Of a stretch of 64,000 nt of DNA, positions 1 to 12,145 are shown one piece after another. The notes below the pieces were generated by a model. The model was given only the letters and a program-made list of their open reading frames with translations, made no database searches and had not been told where the DNA came from. This DNA is from Desmodesmus armatus (taxonomy: Eukaryota > Chlorophyta > Chlorophyceae > Sphaeropleales > Scenedesmaceae), in NCBI GenBank assembly GCA_007449985.2, contig VIIQ02000564.1:1-64000 (forward strand), in the 5' to 3' direction. Made by a program: the position numbers and the translations under genes. Position 1 is the first letter of the stretch. Every line of letters starts with the position of its first letter.

Positions 1-603
1 GCCAGTTTGCCACTACTCAGGAGAGTACCAGTTGCATTGCGGCTCCAAGGGTGTCCCCGTGGCACCCCCCACCTGCAGGTTGCAACTAGCACAACAGTGC
101 GGGACCCCTGTGATCTGTGGTGTGCCTTCTATGTACAGTGAGGAGGCATGGAGGCAGCAGGGCATGCGTGTGCTACCAGCCTGTGACTGAGCTTCATGGA
201 CCTGTTTGAGGAGGTGGGGGGTGGACAGGGAGTTCAGCCTTCAGGTGGTGCCGGCTTTTTGGCCGTGGCCCATGGACTTCTTCCACATGCAGCAAGGGTA
301 CTTTGTGCGGTGGATGGGAGGTGCCATTGGGTTGCTATGTACCACCACAGCACATGGGTGGTGTTGTGGCGCGACATGATGCAGAACATGGCAGCAGTGC
401 AGCAAGGTGGTCGGCTGGTGCGGGTGCACACAGAGGATCTTGGTAATGCTGACTGCATTGCTGCCGCCCTTGAGTCTGCGGCAATGGGCTACACCCTTGT
501 GCTGACACCCTCATATAGTACAGCGCTAGTGCGCTGGGGTTCCTTTGATGTGCCCTATTTGCAGCTGCTAAGTGTTAGTTCCCAACTGCCAGGGTCACAC
601 TGA
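1..603 (+). pseudogene. Antisense nuclease-like ORF, unit 1 (partial)
   Basis: The window opens inside this ORF, at the part matching residue 27 of the unit 5 copy. Indels near 46, 84, 131, 184, 204 and 310 break the frame. The stretch 196-603 keeps the conserved core in part. It lies wholly inside the transposase intron of the same unit. Confidence 0.6.
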
Positions 604-646
604 CGGTTACGGCAATCACACAATTTCCCCAATGTAACAGGCTCAC

Positions 647-1613
647 CTCGTACTCCATGTCCCGCTCTACCGCATTGCCATCCAGCCTTGTGTTGATGTG
701 CCGTTGGATCTTGGTGGTGCCAGTGGTGAACTCCATATACACCACACCCCCTCTGTGCGCAAAGGCGGGGTGGGCGGTCACTGCAACAATGAACTTCACA
801 GTGACATGCTTGTGGCCCTTTTTCAGCTTCCTCGGCACCACATCAGAGAAGTTGAGGTCATGCTTGTCACACCAGACAAAAACATCAGACTCAGTGTACT
901 TGTCGACAGTGAATGAGACTCATCAATGTATATGGTGTGGTTCAAGAATGCTGGCCACCCTCCTTGAATGCCCAAACAGTGCTTGGCGTAGTCCACACGC
1001 TCCTGCAATTCCTGTGTTGTGAAGGAGTGCTTGAAGAACAGCTTGCGGCGCACAAGGGAGGGGTCAGCGTCGTGCATGGCATGCAGCAGCTGGTCTGAAA
1101 ACTTGAGGCCGTTGTTGGTCATAATTCCTTCAAACGGGGGCTCTCCCTGATGGCCTCTCCCAGGCTGGTGAAGTGTACCCTGTGCTGGACTGTGTTGCCC
1201 TTCACTTTCTCCTCAACAAGCTTCCCCTCCTTGCAAATCTGAGCTGCTTCAAGAGCCTCCTTCTCGTTGCATTTGCGACTACGGCCAGACCTGTGTGCAT
1301 CGTCCCACTCCCGTTCTCAATCCAATGACCCCACCAGGTGCGCAAGTAGTTGAAATCTTTGCTACCAATGAACTGCTGCTCGTCCTCTGGCAGCTGCTGA
1401 TTGAGAGAGTCAAGATGCCCTTCAGGGCATGGTGCGCCTTGGCAAAGTCTGGCCCAGCTTGCCCCAGAAACATGAAGCATAACATGCACCCCAAGACCCT
1501 CACCCACGTCTTTTTCCGGGCGTACTTGGTGCCCCTGACATGCTCTCGCAGCAATTCCTCTGCGCAGCGCAAAAGAAGGCAGCCAGGTGCAGTGTGCGGC
1601 ACTTGTCAGCCAC
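647..1613 (-). pseudogene. Tc1/mariner-like transposase, unit 1, exon 1 only
   Basis: This is the N-terminal exon of the split transposase. Exon 2 lies left of the window. The donor site follows the Glu codon at 647. The frame is broken by single-base changes: a shortened CAGCAGCAG run near 1583, an insertion near 1306-1310 (GTCCCACTCCC instead of GTCCACACTCCC), the -1 before the internal ATG near 1123, and a lost base near 919 (GAGACTC versus GAGGACTC in other units). It is the most damaged copy seen. Confidence 0.75.
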
Positions 1614-1673
1614 TACTAGGGTACAGGGTACACTTGGCTAAACCCTAACTTTGACCGGTTCTCACTGGAGTGC

Positions 1674-2343
1674 AGTGGGGCAAAAAGTAACTTGTCTAGT
1701 TTCAGGGCGCGTGTGGCGGGACCTGCGCTGTATCAAGCAAACTACTTGATATATCTGATACCCTGGGACTTTGCTCGGGGGCTCTAGCTGCTGCTGGCTA
1801 TTGGTCATCCGTCCACATCGCCTAACAACCTTGACTGCCAGGATTCGAACTGTAAGGGGGAACGTGGGTGCTGTGCAAACGTTCAAGTGTCTTGGGCGCC
1901 TGTTGGTGGCAGTGCGTGGTGTGAGTGTGCAGGTCGTTGGCCAGCTGCTGCTTGATCGACAGGTTGATCTGCCTGCGCTGCAGCTGCTGCTGTGCGCTGC
2001 CTCCAAATTCGTCTCTTTACTGCATTCTTTCCTGTACATCAGCTATCTCCCCTGGCCAGCGCTGCATTGCGTGTGCAGCAAGGCAGTGTCCCCCCAGACA
2101 CTGACAGTTGGGCTTTTGCAGCTGCTGTGGAGCCTGGCAGTGCAGCAGTCGACCCCAGTTTGGTCAAACGGCCCTATCCTGCCCTCAGCACAGGACTCGT
2201 GTTCATACAGGTGTGCTGTTACAGGTGTGTGCCTGCTACTGAAACATGCTGGCAGCCCCTAGCTCTAGCTTGCTGCCTGCTGCTGGCTGCACCACAAGCA
2301 AAGTCAAGGTTATTGGCTGTGCCAAGTTACTTTTTGCCCCACT
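1674..2343. mobile_element. Block B copy 1, ~670 bp with terminal inverted repeats
   Basis: The ends are perfect inverted repeats: 26 bases at 1669-1694 and 2323-2348, starting AGTGCAGTGGGGC and continuing to AAGTAACTTG. They include five bases (AGTGC/GCACT) outside the segment that is missing in unit 4. I see no convincing gene inside. Near 1730-1765 is a hairpin with arms TATCAAG/CTTGATA. It may be a non-autonomous element or the terminal part of the larger unit. Confidence 0.7.
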
Positions 2344-3589
2344 GCACTTTCACCAAGGAGAGGCTGGCAAATGCTCAGGCTGCATGGATCTAGCAGGACT
2401 CCACCATAGATGTGTATCCCCTGAAGAGTCCTTTCTGCACACCTGGGTCGAGGGTGCCCTCCTGCTCCATGATTGCAAGCCAGTGCTGCTGCTAGAGGAT
2501 CTGCAGCAGCAATGCCCCAGTGCTGAACGCGTCCCGTGCCTTTGCTTGTGCCCAGAGTGCACTGGAAGCTGAACAATTTGCCACTGTTTGCCTGGCCTTT
2601 TGACGCCGCTGCTTGTGTGCAGAATTATCGAAGTGACGGGGGTGATTCAGCTGCGGAACAGCACGTCCTGCCAGGTGCGTTGATCTGCTGCGTGAACGTA
2701 GGGTTGTTTTGATGAGATTGATTAGAACCAGCTGCGCGTAATCAAGGCTGGAAGTGCAGTCCACAGGAAGGGCACGTTGCAGATTGTGTCCGAGGTTGGG
2801 GCTGTGTGTGCGCAAACGGCAGCAGGATGCATCTGCAACACGCAATCATGGCAGACGTATGAATTGCAATTGCGAATTGCGTGCGTGCTGCGTAACAGCA
2901 TGCACTTTGAAACACTGAACAGCTGCCATGCTGTTCACACCTGTCAGCCTGGCATGCACATACAAGCATGTTGCCCATTCTAAACAAATGCAGAAAAACC
3001 ACTCTAGTTACCGTGATAAACACATCAGCACCCTGTCAGCCAGGGGCTGTGCTGACCTGTGCCCAGTACTGCTATGTACTGCCTGCAGATCGCCAACTGC
3101 CACTGCGCAGGACAGACAGCAGCAGCACTACCAGGAAGCAGTGCAGATGCCTCGTGCCAGGTGGGTTGAAAGGAATTGAGCACATTTGCAGTGCTGGGAA
3201 TGCAGCTGCTGGGATCCCCAATCTCTCACAGCAGCAGGTGCTCAACCACACGCACGTACTCTGAAAAAATGACAGCACAGCAGCTGCGCCAACGCGCGCG
3301 CGCGCGCAGCGCGTGGACTGGGCATGCATGCCAGCACCAACAGCTGGCTGCTCATGCCCAGGAGGCAGTATACCCAAGACTAGTAAACACACACCATGGG
3401 CCCATACACGCCTGTCGAGAAGGCAAGCAAAGCTTGCACATAACAGGCTGAGGCAAGCCCAGCACAGTGCACAGGAGTAGTGCGCAGCAGCAGCAACACC
3501 TTGCATGCATGCACACCCAAGAAAGCAGCAGCAGCTGGGTGCAGCTGCAAATGTGCTGCAGATGTGCCCTAGTGTGCCCCTCACCCCAC
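2344..3589. other. Unit 2 segment without a clear gene
   Basis: Lies 3' of the transposase stop. Holds a GC-alternating run near 3292-3312 and the same minus-strand ORF described for unit 5 (2492-2845). I see nothing else. Confidence 0.5.
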
Positions 3590-5893
3590 TCAACGAGCAT
3601 AGGCGTTGGGGTAATCGCCCCCAGCCCCACACACACACGGTGCTTCTCATCCAAGTAAGAAACACCCTGTGGGGTCTTCAGCATCTGCCACAGCTGAGGG
3701 AGCCCTGCCACATCCTTCTCCACATGCTGAGCCCAGCCATACGTAGGCAGATTGTAAAAGACCTTGCGCACCATGTCCTGCAACTTGGTGTGGTCATCAA
3801 GGAGGCTCCAATCCTCATACAGCTGGCACCTGAGGTGGTGCTTCACAGTACCAAACAGGTGCTCAATAGGCCTGTTCAAGTCATGGCTGTAGGAGGGCGA
3901 GGCAGCTTACAGCCATTGACAAGGCAATCAATCGTGTCGGTGGGGTCATTGGGGTTCACCACCACTTCCCACGTGGCAGTTGCCTGGACGGCGTCATTGT
4001 CATAAGACAACCAGAAGTTATCAAGATTAGTTACTTACTTTGTTCCACTCCTTGACTATGTGGTAGAGGTTGTTCTCAAATTCCTCCCTGGTCATCTTCC
4101 CTGCCTTGCGGCTGCTGCCGTTTGAATCTGCAGGGAAGCAAAAAGGAGGCGGGGCACGGGGAAGCTGCCTCAGTGGAAGTTCAGGGCGCTACGTGCCATG
4201 CGGGGGGAGGGGCTCAGGGTTGAGAAGTATGGCAGTGATGGGGCTGAGCTGTGGTTCCCTGATGGCACCTCCCTGCCAGTTGGCCACTACTCAGGAGAGT
4301 ACCAGTTGCATTGGCGGCTCCAAGGGTGTCCCCGTGGCACCCCCCACCTGCAGGTGGCAACTAGCACAACAGTGCGGGACCCCTGTGATCTGTGGTGTGC
4401 CTTCTGTATGTACAGTGAGGAGGCATGGAGGCAGCAGGGCATGCGTGTGCTACCAGCCTGTGAGCTGAGCTTCATGGACCTGTTGAGGAGGTGGGGGGTG
4501 GACAGGGAGTTCAGCCTTCAGGTGGTGCCGGCTTTTTGGCCGTGGCCCATGGACTTCTTCCACATGCAGCAGGGTACTTTGTGCAGGTGGATGGGAGGTG
4601 CCATTGGGTTGCTATGTACCACCACAGCACATGGGTGGTGTTGTGGCGCGACATGATGCAGAACATGGCAGCAGTGCAGCAAGGTGGTCGGCTGGTGCGG
4701 GTGCACACAGAGGATCTTGGTAATGCTGACTGCATTGCTGCCGCCCTTGAGTCTGCGGCAATGGGCTACACCCTTGTGCTGACACCCTCATATAGTACAG
4801 CGCTAGTGCGCTGGGGTTCCTTTGATGTGCCCTATTTGCAGCTGCTAAGTGGTTAGTTCCCAACTGCCAGGGTCACACTGACGGTTACGGCAATCACACA
4901 ATTTCCCCAATGTAACAGGCTCACCTCGTACTCCATGTCCCGCTCTACCGCATTGCCATCCAGCCTTGTGTTGATGTGCCGTTGGATCTTGGTGTTCCAG
5001 TGGTGAACTCCATATACACCACACCCCCTCTGTGCGCAAAGGCGGGGTGGGCGGTCACTGCAACAATGAACTTCACAGTGACATGCTTGTGGCCCTTTTT
5101 CAGCTTCCTCGGCACCACATCAGAGAAGTTGAGGTCATGCTTGTCACACCAGACAAAAACATCAGACTCAGTGTACTTGTCGACAGTGAATGAGGACTCA
5201 TCAATGTATATGGTGTGGTTCAAGAATGCTGGCCACCCTCTTGAATGCCCAAACAGTGCTTGGCGTAGTCCACACGCTCCTGCAATTCCTGTGTTGTGAA
5301 GGAGTGCTTGAAGAACAGCTTGCGGCGCACAAGGGAGGGGTCAGCGTCGTGCATGGCATGCAGCAGCTGGTCTGAAAACTTGAGGCCGTTGTTGGTCATA
5401 ATTCCTTCAAACGGGGGCTCTCCCTGATGGCCTCTCCCAGGCTGGTGAAGTGTACCCTGTGCTGGACTGTGTTGCCCTTCACTTTCTCCTCAACAAGCTT
5501 CCCCTCCTTGCAAATCTGAGCTGCTTCAAGAGCCTCCTTCTCGTTGCATTTGCGACTACGGCCAGACCTGTGTGCATCGTCCACACTCCCGTTCTCAATC
5601 CAATGACCCCACCAGGTGCGCAAGTAGTTGAAATCTTGCTACCAATGAACTGCTGCTCGTCCTCTGGCAGCTGCTGATTGAGAGAGTCAAGAATGCCCTT
5701 CAGGGCATGGTGCGCCTTGGCAAAGTCTGGCCCAGCTTGCCCCAGAAACATGAAGCATAACATGCACCCCAACACCCTCACCCACGTCTTTTTCCGGGCG
5801 TACTTGGTGCCCCTGACATGCTCTCGCAGCAATTCCTCTGCGCAGCGCAAAAGAAGGCAGCAGCAGGTGCAGTGTGCGGCACTTGTCAGCCAC
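3590..5893 (-). pseudogene. Tc1/mariner-like transposase, unit 2
   Basis: Exon 1 runs from about 5893 to 4925 and exon 2 from 4127 to the TGA at 3590-3592. The intron 4924-4128 contains the antisense nuclease-like ORF. The exon 1 frame breaks at 5400, where one T is missing from the TTT run seen in unit 3, and again near 5637 (AATCTTGC versus AATCTTTGC). Exon 2 carries extra bases near 4031-4042 (duplicated TTAC) and 4112-4122, and a changed run near 3897. See the unit 5 entry for domains. Confidence 0.75.
4198..4856 (+). pseudogene. Antisense nuclease-like ORF, unit 2 (frameshifted)
   Basis: Same start as the unit 5 ORF. One A is missing at 4569 (CAGCAGGGTAC instead of CAGCAAGGGTAC), which throws the frame before the VQVDG core. 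Another base is lost at 4850, moving the C-terminus. Nested in the intron 4924-4128. Confidence 0.65.
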
Positions 5894-5955
5894 TACTAGG
5901 GTACAGGGTACACTTGGCTAAACCCTAACTTTGACCGGTTCTCACTGGAGAGTGC

Positions 5956-6626
5956 AGTGGGGCAAAAGTAACTTGTCTAGTTTCAGGGCGCGTGTGGCGG
6001 GACCTGCGCTGTATCAAGCAAAACTACTTGATATATCTGATACCCTGGGACTTTGCTCGGGGCTCTAGCTGCTGCTGGCTATTGGTCATCCGTCCACATC
6101 GCCTAACAACCTTGACTGCCAGGATTCGAACTGTAAGGGGGAACGTGGGTGCTGTGCAAACGTTCAAGTGTCTTGGGCGCCTGTTGGTGGCAGTGCGTGG
6201 TGTGAGTGTGCAGGTCGTTGGCCAGCTGCTGCTTGATCGACAGGTTGATCTGCCTGCGCTGCAGCTGCTGCTGTGCGCTGCCTCAAATTCGTCTCTTTAC
6301 TGCATTCTTTCCTGTACATCAGCTATCTCCCCTGGCCAGCGCTGCATTGCGTGTGCAGCAAGGCAGTGTCCCCCCAGACACTGACAGTTGGGCTTTTGCA
6401 GCTGCTTGTGTGGAGCCTGGCAGTGCAGCAGTCGACCCCAGTTTGGTCAAACGGCCCTATCCTGCCCTCAGCACAGGACTCGTGTTCATACAGGTGTGCT
6501 GTTTCAGGTGTGTGCCTGCTACTGAAACATGCTGGCAGCCCCTAGCTCTAGCTTGCTGCCTGCTGCTGGCTGCACCACAAGCAAAGTCAAGGTTATTGGC
6601 TGTGCCAAGTTACTTTTTGCCCCACT
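5956..6626. mobile_element. Block B copy 2
   Basis: Same as copy 1. The left inverted repeat has four A bases where the others have five (5964-5967). Confidence 0.7.
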
Positions 6627-7871
6627 GCACTTTCACCAAGGAGAGGCTGGCAAATGCTCAGGCTGCATGGATCTAGCAGGACTCCACCATAGATGTGTAT
6701 CCCCTGAAGAGTCCTTTCTGCACACCTGGGTCGAGGGTGCCCTCCTGCTCCATGATTGCAAGCCAGTGCTGCTGCTAGAGGATCTGCAGCAGCAATGCCC
6801 CAGTGCTGAACGCGTCCCGTGCCTTTGCTTGTGCCCAGAGTGCACTGGAAGCTGAACAATTTGCCACTGTTTGCCTGGCCTTTTGACGCCGCTGCTTGTG
6901 TGCAGAATTATCGAAGTGACGGGGGTGATTCAGCTGCGGAACAGCACGTCCTGCCAGGTGCGTTGATCTGCTGCGTGAACGTAGGGTTGTTTTGATGAGA
7001 TTGATTAGAACCAGCTGCGCGTAATCAAGGCTGGAAGTGCAGTCCACAGGAAGGGCACGTTGCAGATTGTGTCCGAGGTTGGGCTGTGTGTGCGCAAACG
7101 GCAGCAGGATGCATCTGCAACACGCAATCATGGCAGACGTATGAATTGCATTTGCGAATTGCGTGCGTGCTGCGTAACAGCATGCACTTTGAAACACTGA
7201 ACAGCTGCCATGCTGTTCACACCTGTCAGCCTGGCATGCACATACAAGCATGTTGCCCATTCTAAACAAATGCAGAAAAACCACTCTAGTTACCGTGACA
7301 AACACATCAGCACCCTGTCAGCCAGGGGCTGTGCTGACCTGTGCCCAGTACTGCTATGTACTGCCTGCAGATCGCCAACTGCCACTGCGCAGGACAGACA
7401 GCAGCAGCACTACCAGGAAGCAGTGCAGATGCCTCGTGCCAGGTGGGTTGAAAGGAATTGAGCACATTTGCAGTGCTGGGAATGCAGCTGCTGGGATCCC
7501 CAATCTCTCACAGCAGCAGGTGCTCAACCACACGCACGTACTCTGAAAAATGACAGCACAGCAGCTGCGCCAACGCGCGCGCGCGCAGCGCGTGGACTGG
7601 GCATGCATGCCAGCACCAACAGCAGGCTGCTGGCTCATGCCCAGGAGGCAGTATACCCAAGACTAGTAAAACACACACCATGGGCCCATACACGCCTGTC
7701 GAGAAGGCAAGCAAAGCTTGCACATAACAGGCTGAGGCAAGCCCAGCACAGTGCACAGGAGTAGTGCAGCAGCAGCAACACCTTGCATGCATGCACACCC
7801 AAGAAAGCAGCAGCAGCTGGGTGCAGCTGCAAATGTGCTGCAGATGTGCCCTAGTGTGCCCCTCACCCCAC
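6627..7871. other. Unit 3 segment without a clear gene
   Basis: Equivalent of the unit 5 segment 14511-15759. The minus-strand ORF is here joined by a small deletion near 7081 into a longer frame (6775-7305). Confidence 0.5.
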
Positions 7872-10165
7872 TCAACGAGCATAGGCGTTGGGGTAATCGC
7901 CCCCAGCCCCCACACACACACGGTGCTTCTCATCCAAGTAAGAAACCCCTGTGGGGTCTTCAGCATCTGCCACAGCTGAGGGAGCCCTGCCACATCCTTC
8001 TCCACATGCTGAGCCCAGCCATACGTAGGCAGATTGTAAAAGACCTTGCGCACCATGTCCTGCAACTTGGTGTGGTCATCAAGGAGGCTCCAATCCTCAT
8101 ACAGCTGGCACCTGAGGTGGTGCTTCACAGTACCAAACAGGTGCTCAATAGGCCTGTTCAAGTCATGGCTGTAGGAGGGCAGAGGCAGCTTACAGCCATT
8201 GACAAGGCAATCAATCGTGTCGGTGGGGTCATTGGGGTTCACCACCACTTCCCACGTGGCAGTTGCCTGGACGGCGTCATTGTCATAAGACAACCAGAAG
8301 TTATCAATTAGTTACTTTGTTCCACTCCTTGACTATGTGGTAGAGGTTGTTCTCAAATTCCTCCCTGGTCATCTTCCCTGCCTTGCGGCTGCCGTCTTGA
8401 ATCTGCAGGGAAGCAAAAAGGAGGCGGGGCACGGGGAAGCTGCCTCAGTGGAAGTTCAGGGCGCTACGTGCCATGCGGGGGGAGGGGCTCAGGGTTGAGA
8501 AGTATGGCAGTGATGGGGCTGAGCTGTGGTTCCCTGATGGCACCTCCCTGCCAGTTGGCCACTACTCAGGAGAGTACCAGTTGCATTGGCGGCTCCAAGG
8601 GTGTCCCCGTGGCACCCCCCACCTGCAGGTGGCAACTAGCACAACAGTGCGGGACCCCTGTGATCTGTGGTGTGCCTTCTGTATGTACAGTGAGGAGGCA
8701 TGGAGGCAGCAGGGCATGCGTGTGCTACCAGCCTGTGAGCTGAGCTTCATGGACCTGTTGAGGAGGTGGGGGGTGGACAGGGAGTTCAGCCTTCAGGTGG
8801 TGCCGGCTTTTTGGCCGTGGCCCATGGACTTCTTCCACATGCAGCAGGGTACTTTGTGCAGGTGGATGGGAGGTGCCATTGGGTTGCTATGTACCACCAC
8901 AGCACATGGGTGGTGTTGTGGCGCGACATGATGCAGAACATGGCAGCAGTGCAGCAAGGTGGTCGGCTGGTGCGGGTGCACACAGAGGATCTTGGTAATG
9001 CTGACTGCATTGCTGCCGCCCTTGAGTCTGCGGCAATGGGCTACACCCTTGTGCTGACACCCTCATATAGTACAGCGCTAGTGCGCTGGGGTTCCTTTGA
9101 TGTGCCCTATTTGCAGCTGCTAAAGTGGTTAGTTCCCAACTGCCAGGGTCACACTGACGGTTACAGCAATCACACAATTTCCCCAATGTAACAGGCTCAC
9201 CTCGTACTCCATGTCCCGCTCTACCGCATTGCCATCCAGCCTTGTGTTGATGTGCCGTTGGATCTTGGTGGTGCCAGTGGTGAACTCCATATACACCACA
9301 CCCCCTCTGTGCGCAAAGGCGGGGTGGGCGGTCACTGCAACAATGAACTTCACAGTGACATGCTTGTGGCCCTTTTTCAGCTTCCTCGGCACCACATCAG
9401 AGAAGTTGAGGTCATGCTTGTCACACCAGACAAAACATCAGACTCAGTGTACTTGTCGACAGTGAATGAGGACTCATCAATGTATATGGTGTGGTTCAAG
9501 AATGCTGGCCAACCCTCTTGAATGCCCAAACAGTGCTTGGCGTAGTCCACACGCTCCTGCAATTCCTGTGTTGTGAAGGAGTGCTTGAAGAACAGCTTGC
9601 GGCGCACAAGGAGGGGTCAGCGTCGTGCATGGCATGCAGCAGCTGGTCTGAAAACTTGAGGCCGTTGTTGGTCATAATTTCCTTCAAACGGGGCTCTCCC
9701 TGATGGCCTCTCCCAGGCTGGTGAAGTGTACCCTGTGCTGGACTGTGTTGCCCTTCACTTTCTCCTCAACAAGCTTCCCCTCCTTGCAAATCTGAGCTGC
9801 TTCAAGAGCCTCCTTCTCGTTGCATTTGCGACTACGGCCAGACCTGTGTGCATCGTCCACACTCCCGTTCTCAATCCAATGACCCCACCAGGTGCGCAAG
9901 TAGTTGAAATCTTTGCTACCAATGAACTGCTGCTCGTCCTCTGGCAGCTGCTGATTGAGAGAGTCAAGAATGCCCTTCAGGGCATGGTGCGCCTTGGCAA
10001 AGTCTGGCCCAGCTTGCCCCAGAAACAAGCATAACTGCACCCCAAGACCCTCACCCACGTCTTTTTCCGGGCGTACTTGGTGCCCCTGACATGCTCTCGC
10101 AGCAATTCCTCTGCGCAGCGCAAAAGAAGGCAGCAGCAGGTGCAGTGTGCGCACTTGTCAGCCAC
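7872..10165 (-). pseudogene. Tc1/mariner-like transposase, unit 3
   Basis: Exon 1 runs from about 10165 to 9201 and exon 2 from 8402 to the TGA at 7872-7874. This is the only unit with the TTT run at the internal frame junction (9678-9680), which would keep the frame open there. However it has lost one G from the adjacent G run (9691-9694), so the frame still breaks. Other small losses: ATGA and CAT near 10026-10035, one A at 9434, one G at 9610, and three bases near 8308. Domains as in unit 5. Confidence 0.75.
8473..9191 (+). pseudogene. Antisense nuclease-like ORF, unit 3 (frameshifted)
   Basis: Carries the same missing A (near 8845) as unit 2, so the reading frame shifts from 8473-8931 to 8766-9191. 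Otherwise as in unit 5. Shared damage suggests units 2 and 3 are each other's closest relatives for this segment. Confidence 0.65.
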
Positions 10166-10227
10166 TACTAGGGTACAGGGTACACTTGGCTAAACCCTAA
10201 CTTTGACCGGTTCTCACTGGAGAGTGC

Positions 10228-10898
10228 AGTGGGGCAAAAGTAACTTGTCTAGTTTCAGGGCGCGTGTGGCGGGACCTGCGCTGTATCAAGCAAAACTACT
10301 TGATATATCTGATACCCTGGGACTTTGCTCGGGGCTCTAGCTGCTGCTGGCTATTGGTCATCCGTCCACATCGCCTAACAACCTTGACTGCCAGGATTCG
10401 AACTGTAAGGGGGAACGTGGGTGCTGTGCAAACGTTCAAGTGTCTTGGGCGCCTGTTGGTGGCAGTGCGTGGTGTGAGTGTGCAGGTCGTTGGCCAGCTG
10501 CTGCTTGATCGACAGGTTGATCTGCCTGCGCTGCAGCTGCTGCTGTGCGCTGCCTCAAATTCGTCTCTTTACTGCATTCTTTCCTGTACATCAGCTATCT
10601 CCCCTGGCCAGCGCTGCATTGCGTGTGCAGCAAGGCAGTGTCCCCCCTGACACTGACAGTTGGGCTTTTGCAGCTGCTTGTGTGGAGCCTGGCAGTGCAG
10701 CAGTCGACCCCAGTTTGGTCAAACGGCCCTATCCTGCCCTCAGCACAGGACTCGTGTTCATACAGGTGTGCTGTTACAGGTGTGTGCCTGCTACTGAAAC
10801 ATGCTGGCAGCCCCTAGCTCTAGCTTGCTGCCTGCTGCTGGCTGCACCACAAGCAAAGTCAAGGTTATTGGCTGTGCCAAGTTACTTTTTGCCCCACT
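10228..10898. mobile_element. Block B copy 3
   Basis: Same as copy 1, 671 bp, flanked by GTGC on the left and GCAC on the right. Confidence 0.7.
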
Positions 10899-12145
10899 GC
10901 ACTTTCACCAAGGAGAGGCTGGCAAATGCTCAGGCTGCATGGATCTAGCAGGACTCCACCATAGATGTGTATCCCCTGAAGAGTCCTTTCTGCACACCTG
11001 GGTCGAGGGTGCCCTCCTGCTCCATGATTGCAAGCCAGTGCTGCTGCTAGAGGATCTGCAGCAGCAATGCCCCAGTGCTGAACGCGTCCCGTGCCTTTGC
11101 TTGTGCCCAGAGTGCACTGGAAGCTGAACAATTTGCCACTGTTTGCCTGGCCTTTTGACGCCGCTGCTTGTGTGCAGAATTATCGAAGTGACGGGGGTGA
11201 TTCAGCTGCGGAACAGCACGTCCTGCCAGGTGCGTTGATCTGCTGCGTGAACGTAGGGTTGATTTGATGAGATTGATTAGAACCAGCTGCGCGTAATCAA
11301 GGCTGGAAGTGCAGTCCACAGGAAGGGCACGTTGCAGATTGTGTCCGAGGTTGGGCTGTGTGTGCGCAAACGGCAGCAGGATGCATCTGCAACACGCAAT
11401 CATGGCAGACGTATGAATTGCATTGCGAATTGCGTGCGTGCTGCGTAACAGCATGCACTTTGAAACACTGAACAGCTGCCATGCTGTTCACACCTGTCAG
11501 CCTGGCATGCACATACAAGCATGTTGCCCATTCTAAACAAATGCAGAAAAACCACTCTAGTTACCGTGACAAACACATCAGCACCCTGTCAGCCAGGGGC
11601 TGTGCTGACCTGTGCCCAGTACTGCTATGTACTGCCTGCAGATCGCCAACTGCCACTGCGCAGGACAGACAGCAGCAGCACTACCAGGAAGCAGTGCAGA
11701 TGCCTCGTGCCAGGTGGGTTGAAAGGAATTGAGCACATTTGCAGTGCTGGGAATGCAGCTGCTGGGATCCCCAATCTCTCACAGCAGCAGGTGCTCAACC
11801 ACACGCACGTACTCTGAAAAAATGACAGCACAGCAGCTGCGCCAACGCGCGCGCGCGCAGCGCGTGGACTGGGCATGCATGCCAGCACCAACAGCAGGCT
11901 GCTGGCTCATGCCCAGGAGGCAGTATACCCAAGACTAGTAAAACACACACCATGGGCCCATACACGCCTGTCGAGAAGGCAAGCAAAGCTTGCACATAAC
12001 AGGCTGAGGCAAGCCCAGCACAGTGCACAGGAGTAGTGCGCAGCAGCAGCAACACCTTGCATGCATGCACACCCAAGAAAGCAGCAGCAGCTGGGTGCAG
12101 CTGCAAATGTGCTGCAGATGTGCCCTAGTGTGCCCCTCACCCCAC
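10899..12145. other. Unit 4 segment without a clear gene
   Basis: Equivalent of 14511-15759. The minus-strand ORF spans 11047-11454 here. Confidence 0.5.

Noticed and set aside
1640..1652. Telomere-like AAACCCTAA in each unit
   Set aside because: Only one copy per unit, so it is not a telomere tract.
1841..1860. tRNA-like T-loop (GTTCGAATCC on the minus strand) in block B
   Set aside because: The five flanking bases do not pair into a T stem and no A box or acceptor stem is found, so it is neither a tRNA nor a convincing tRNA-derived SINE.
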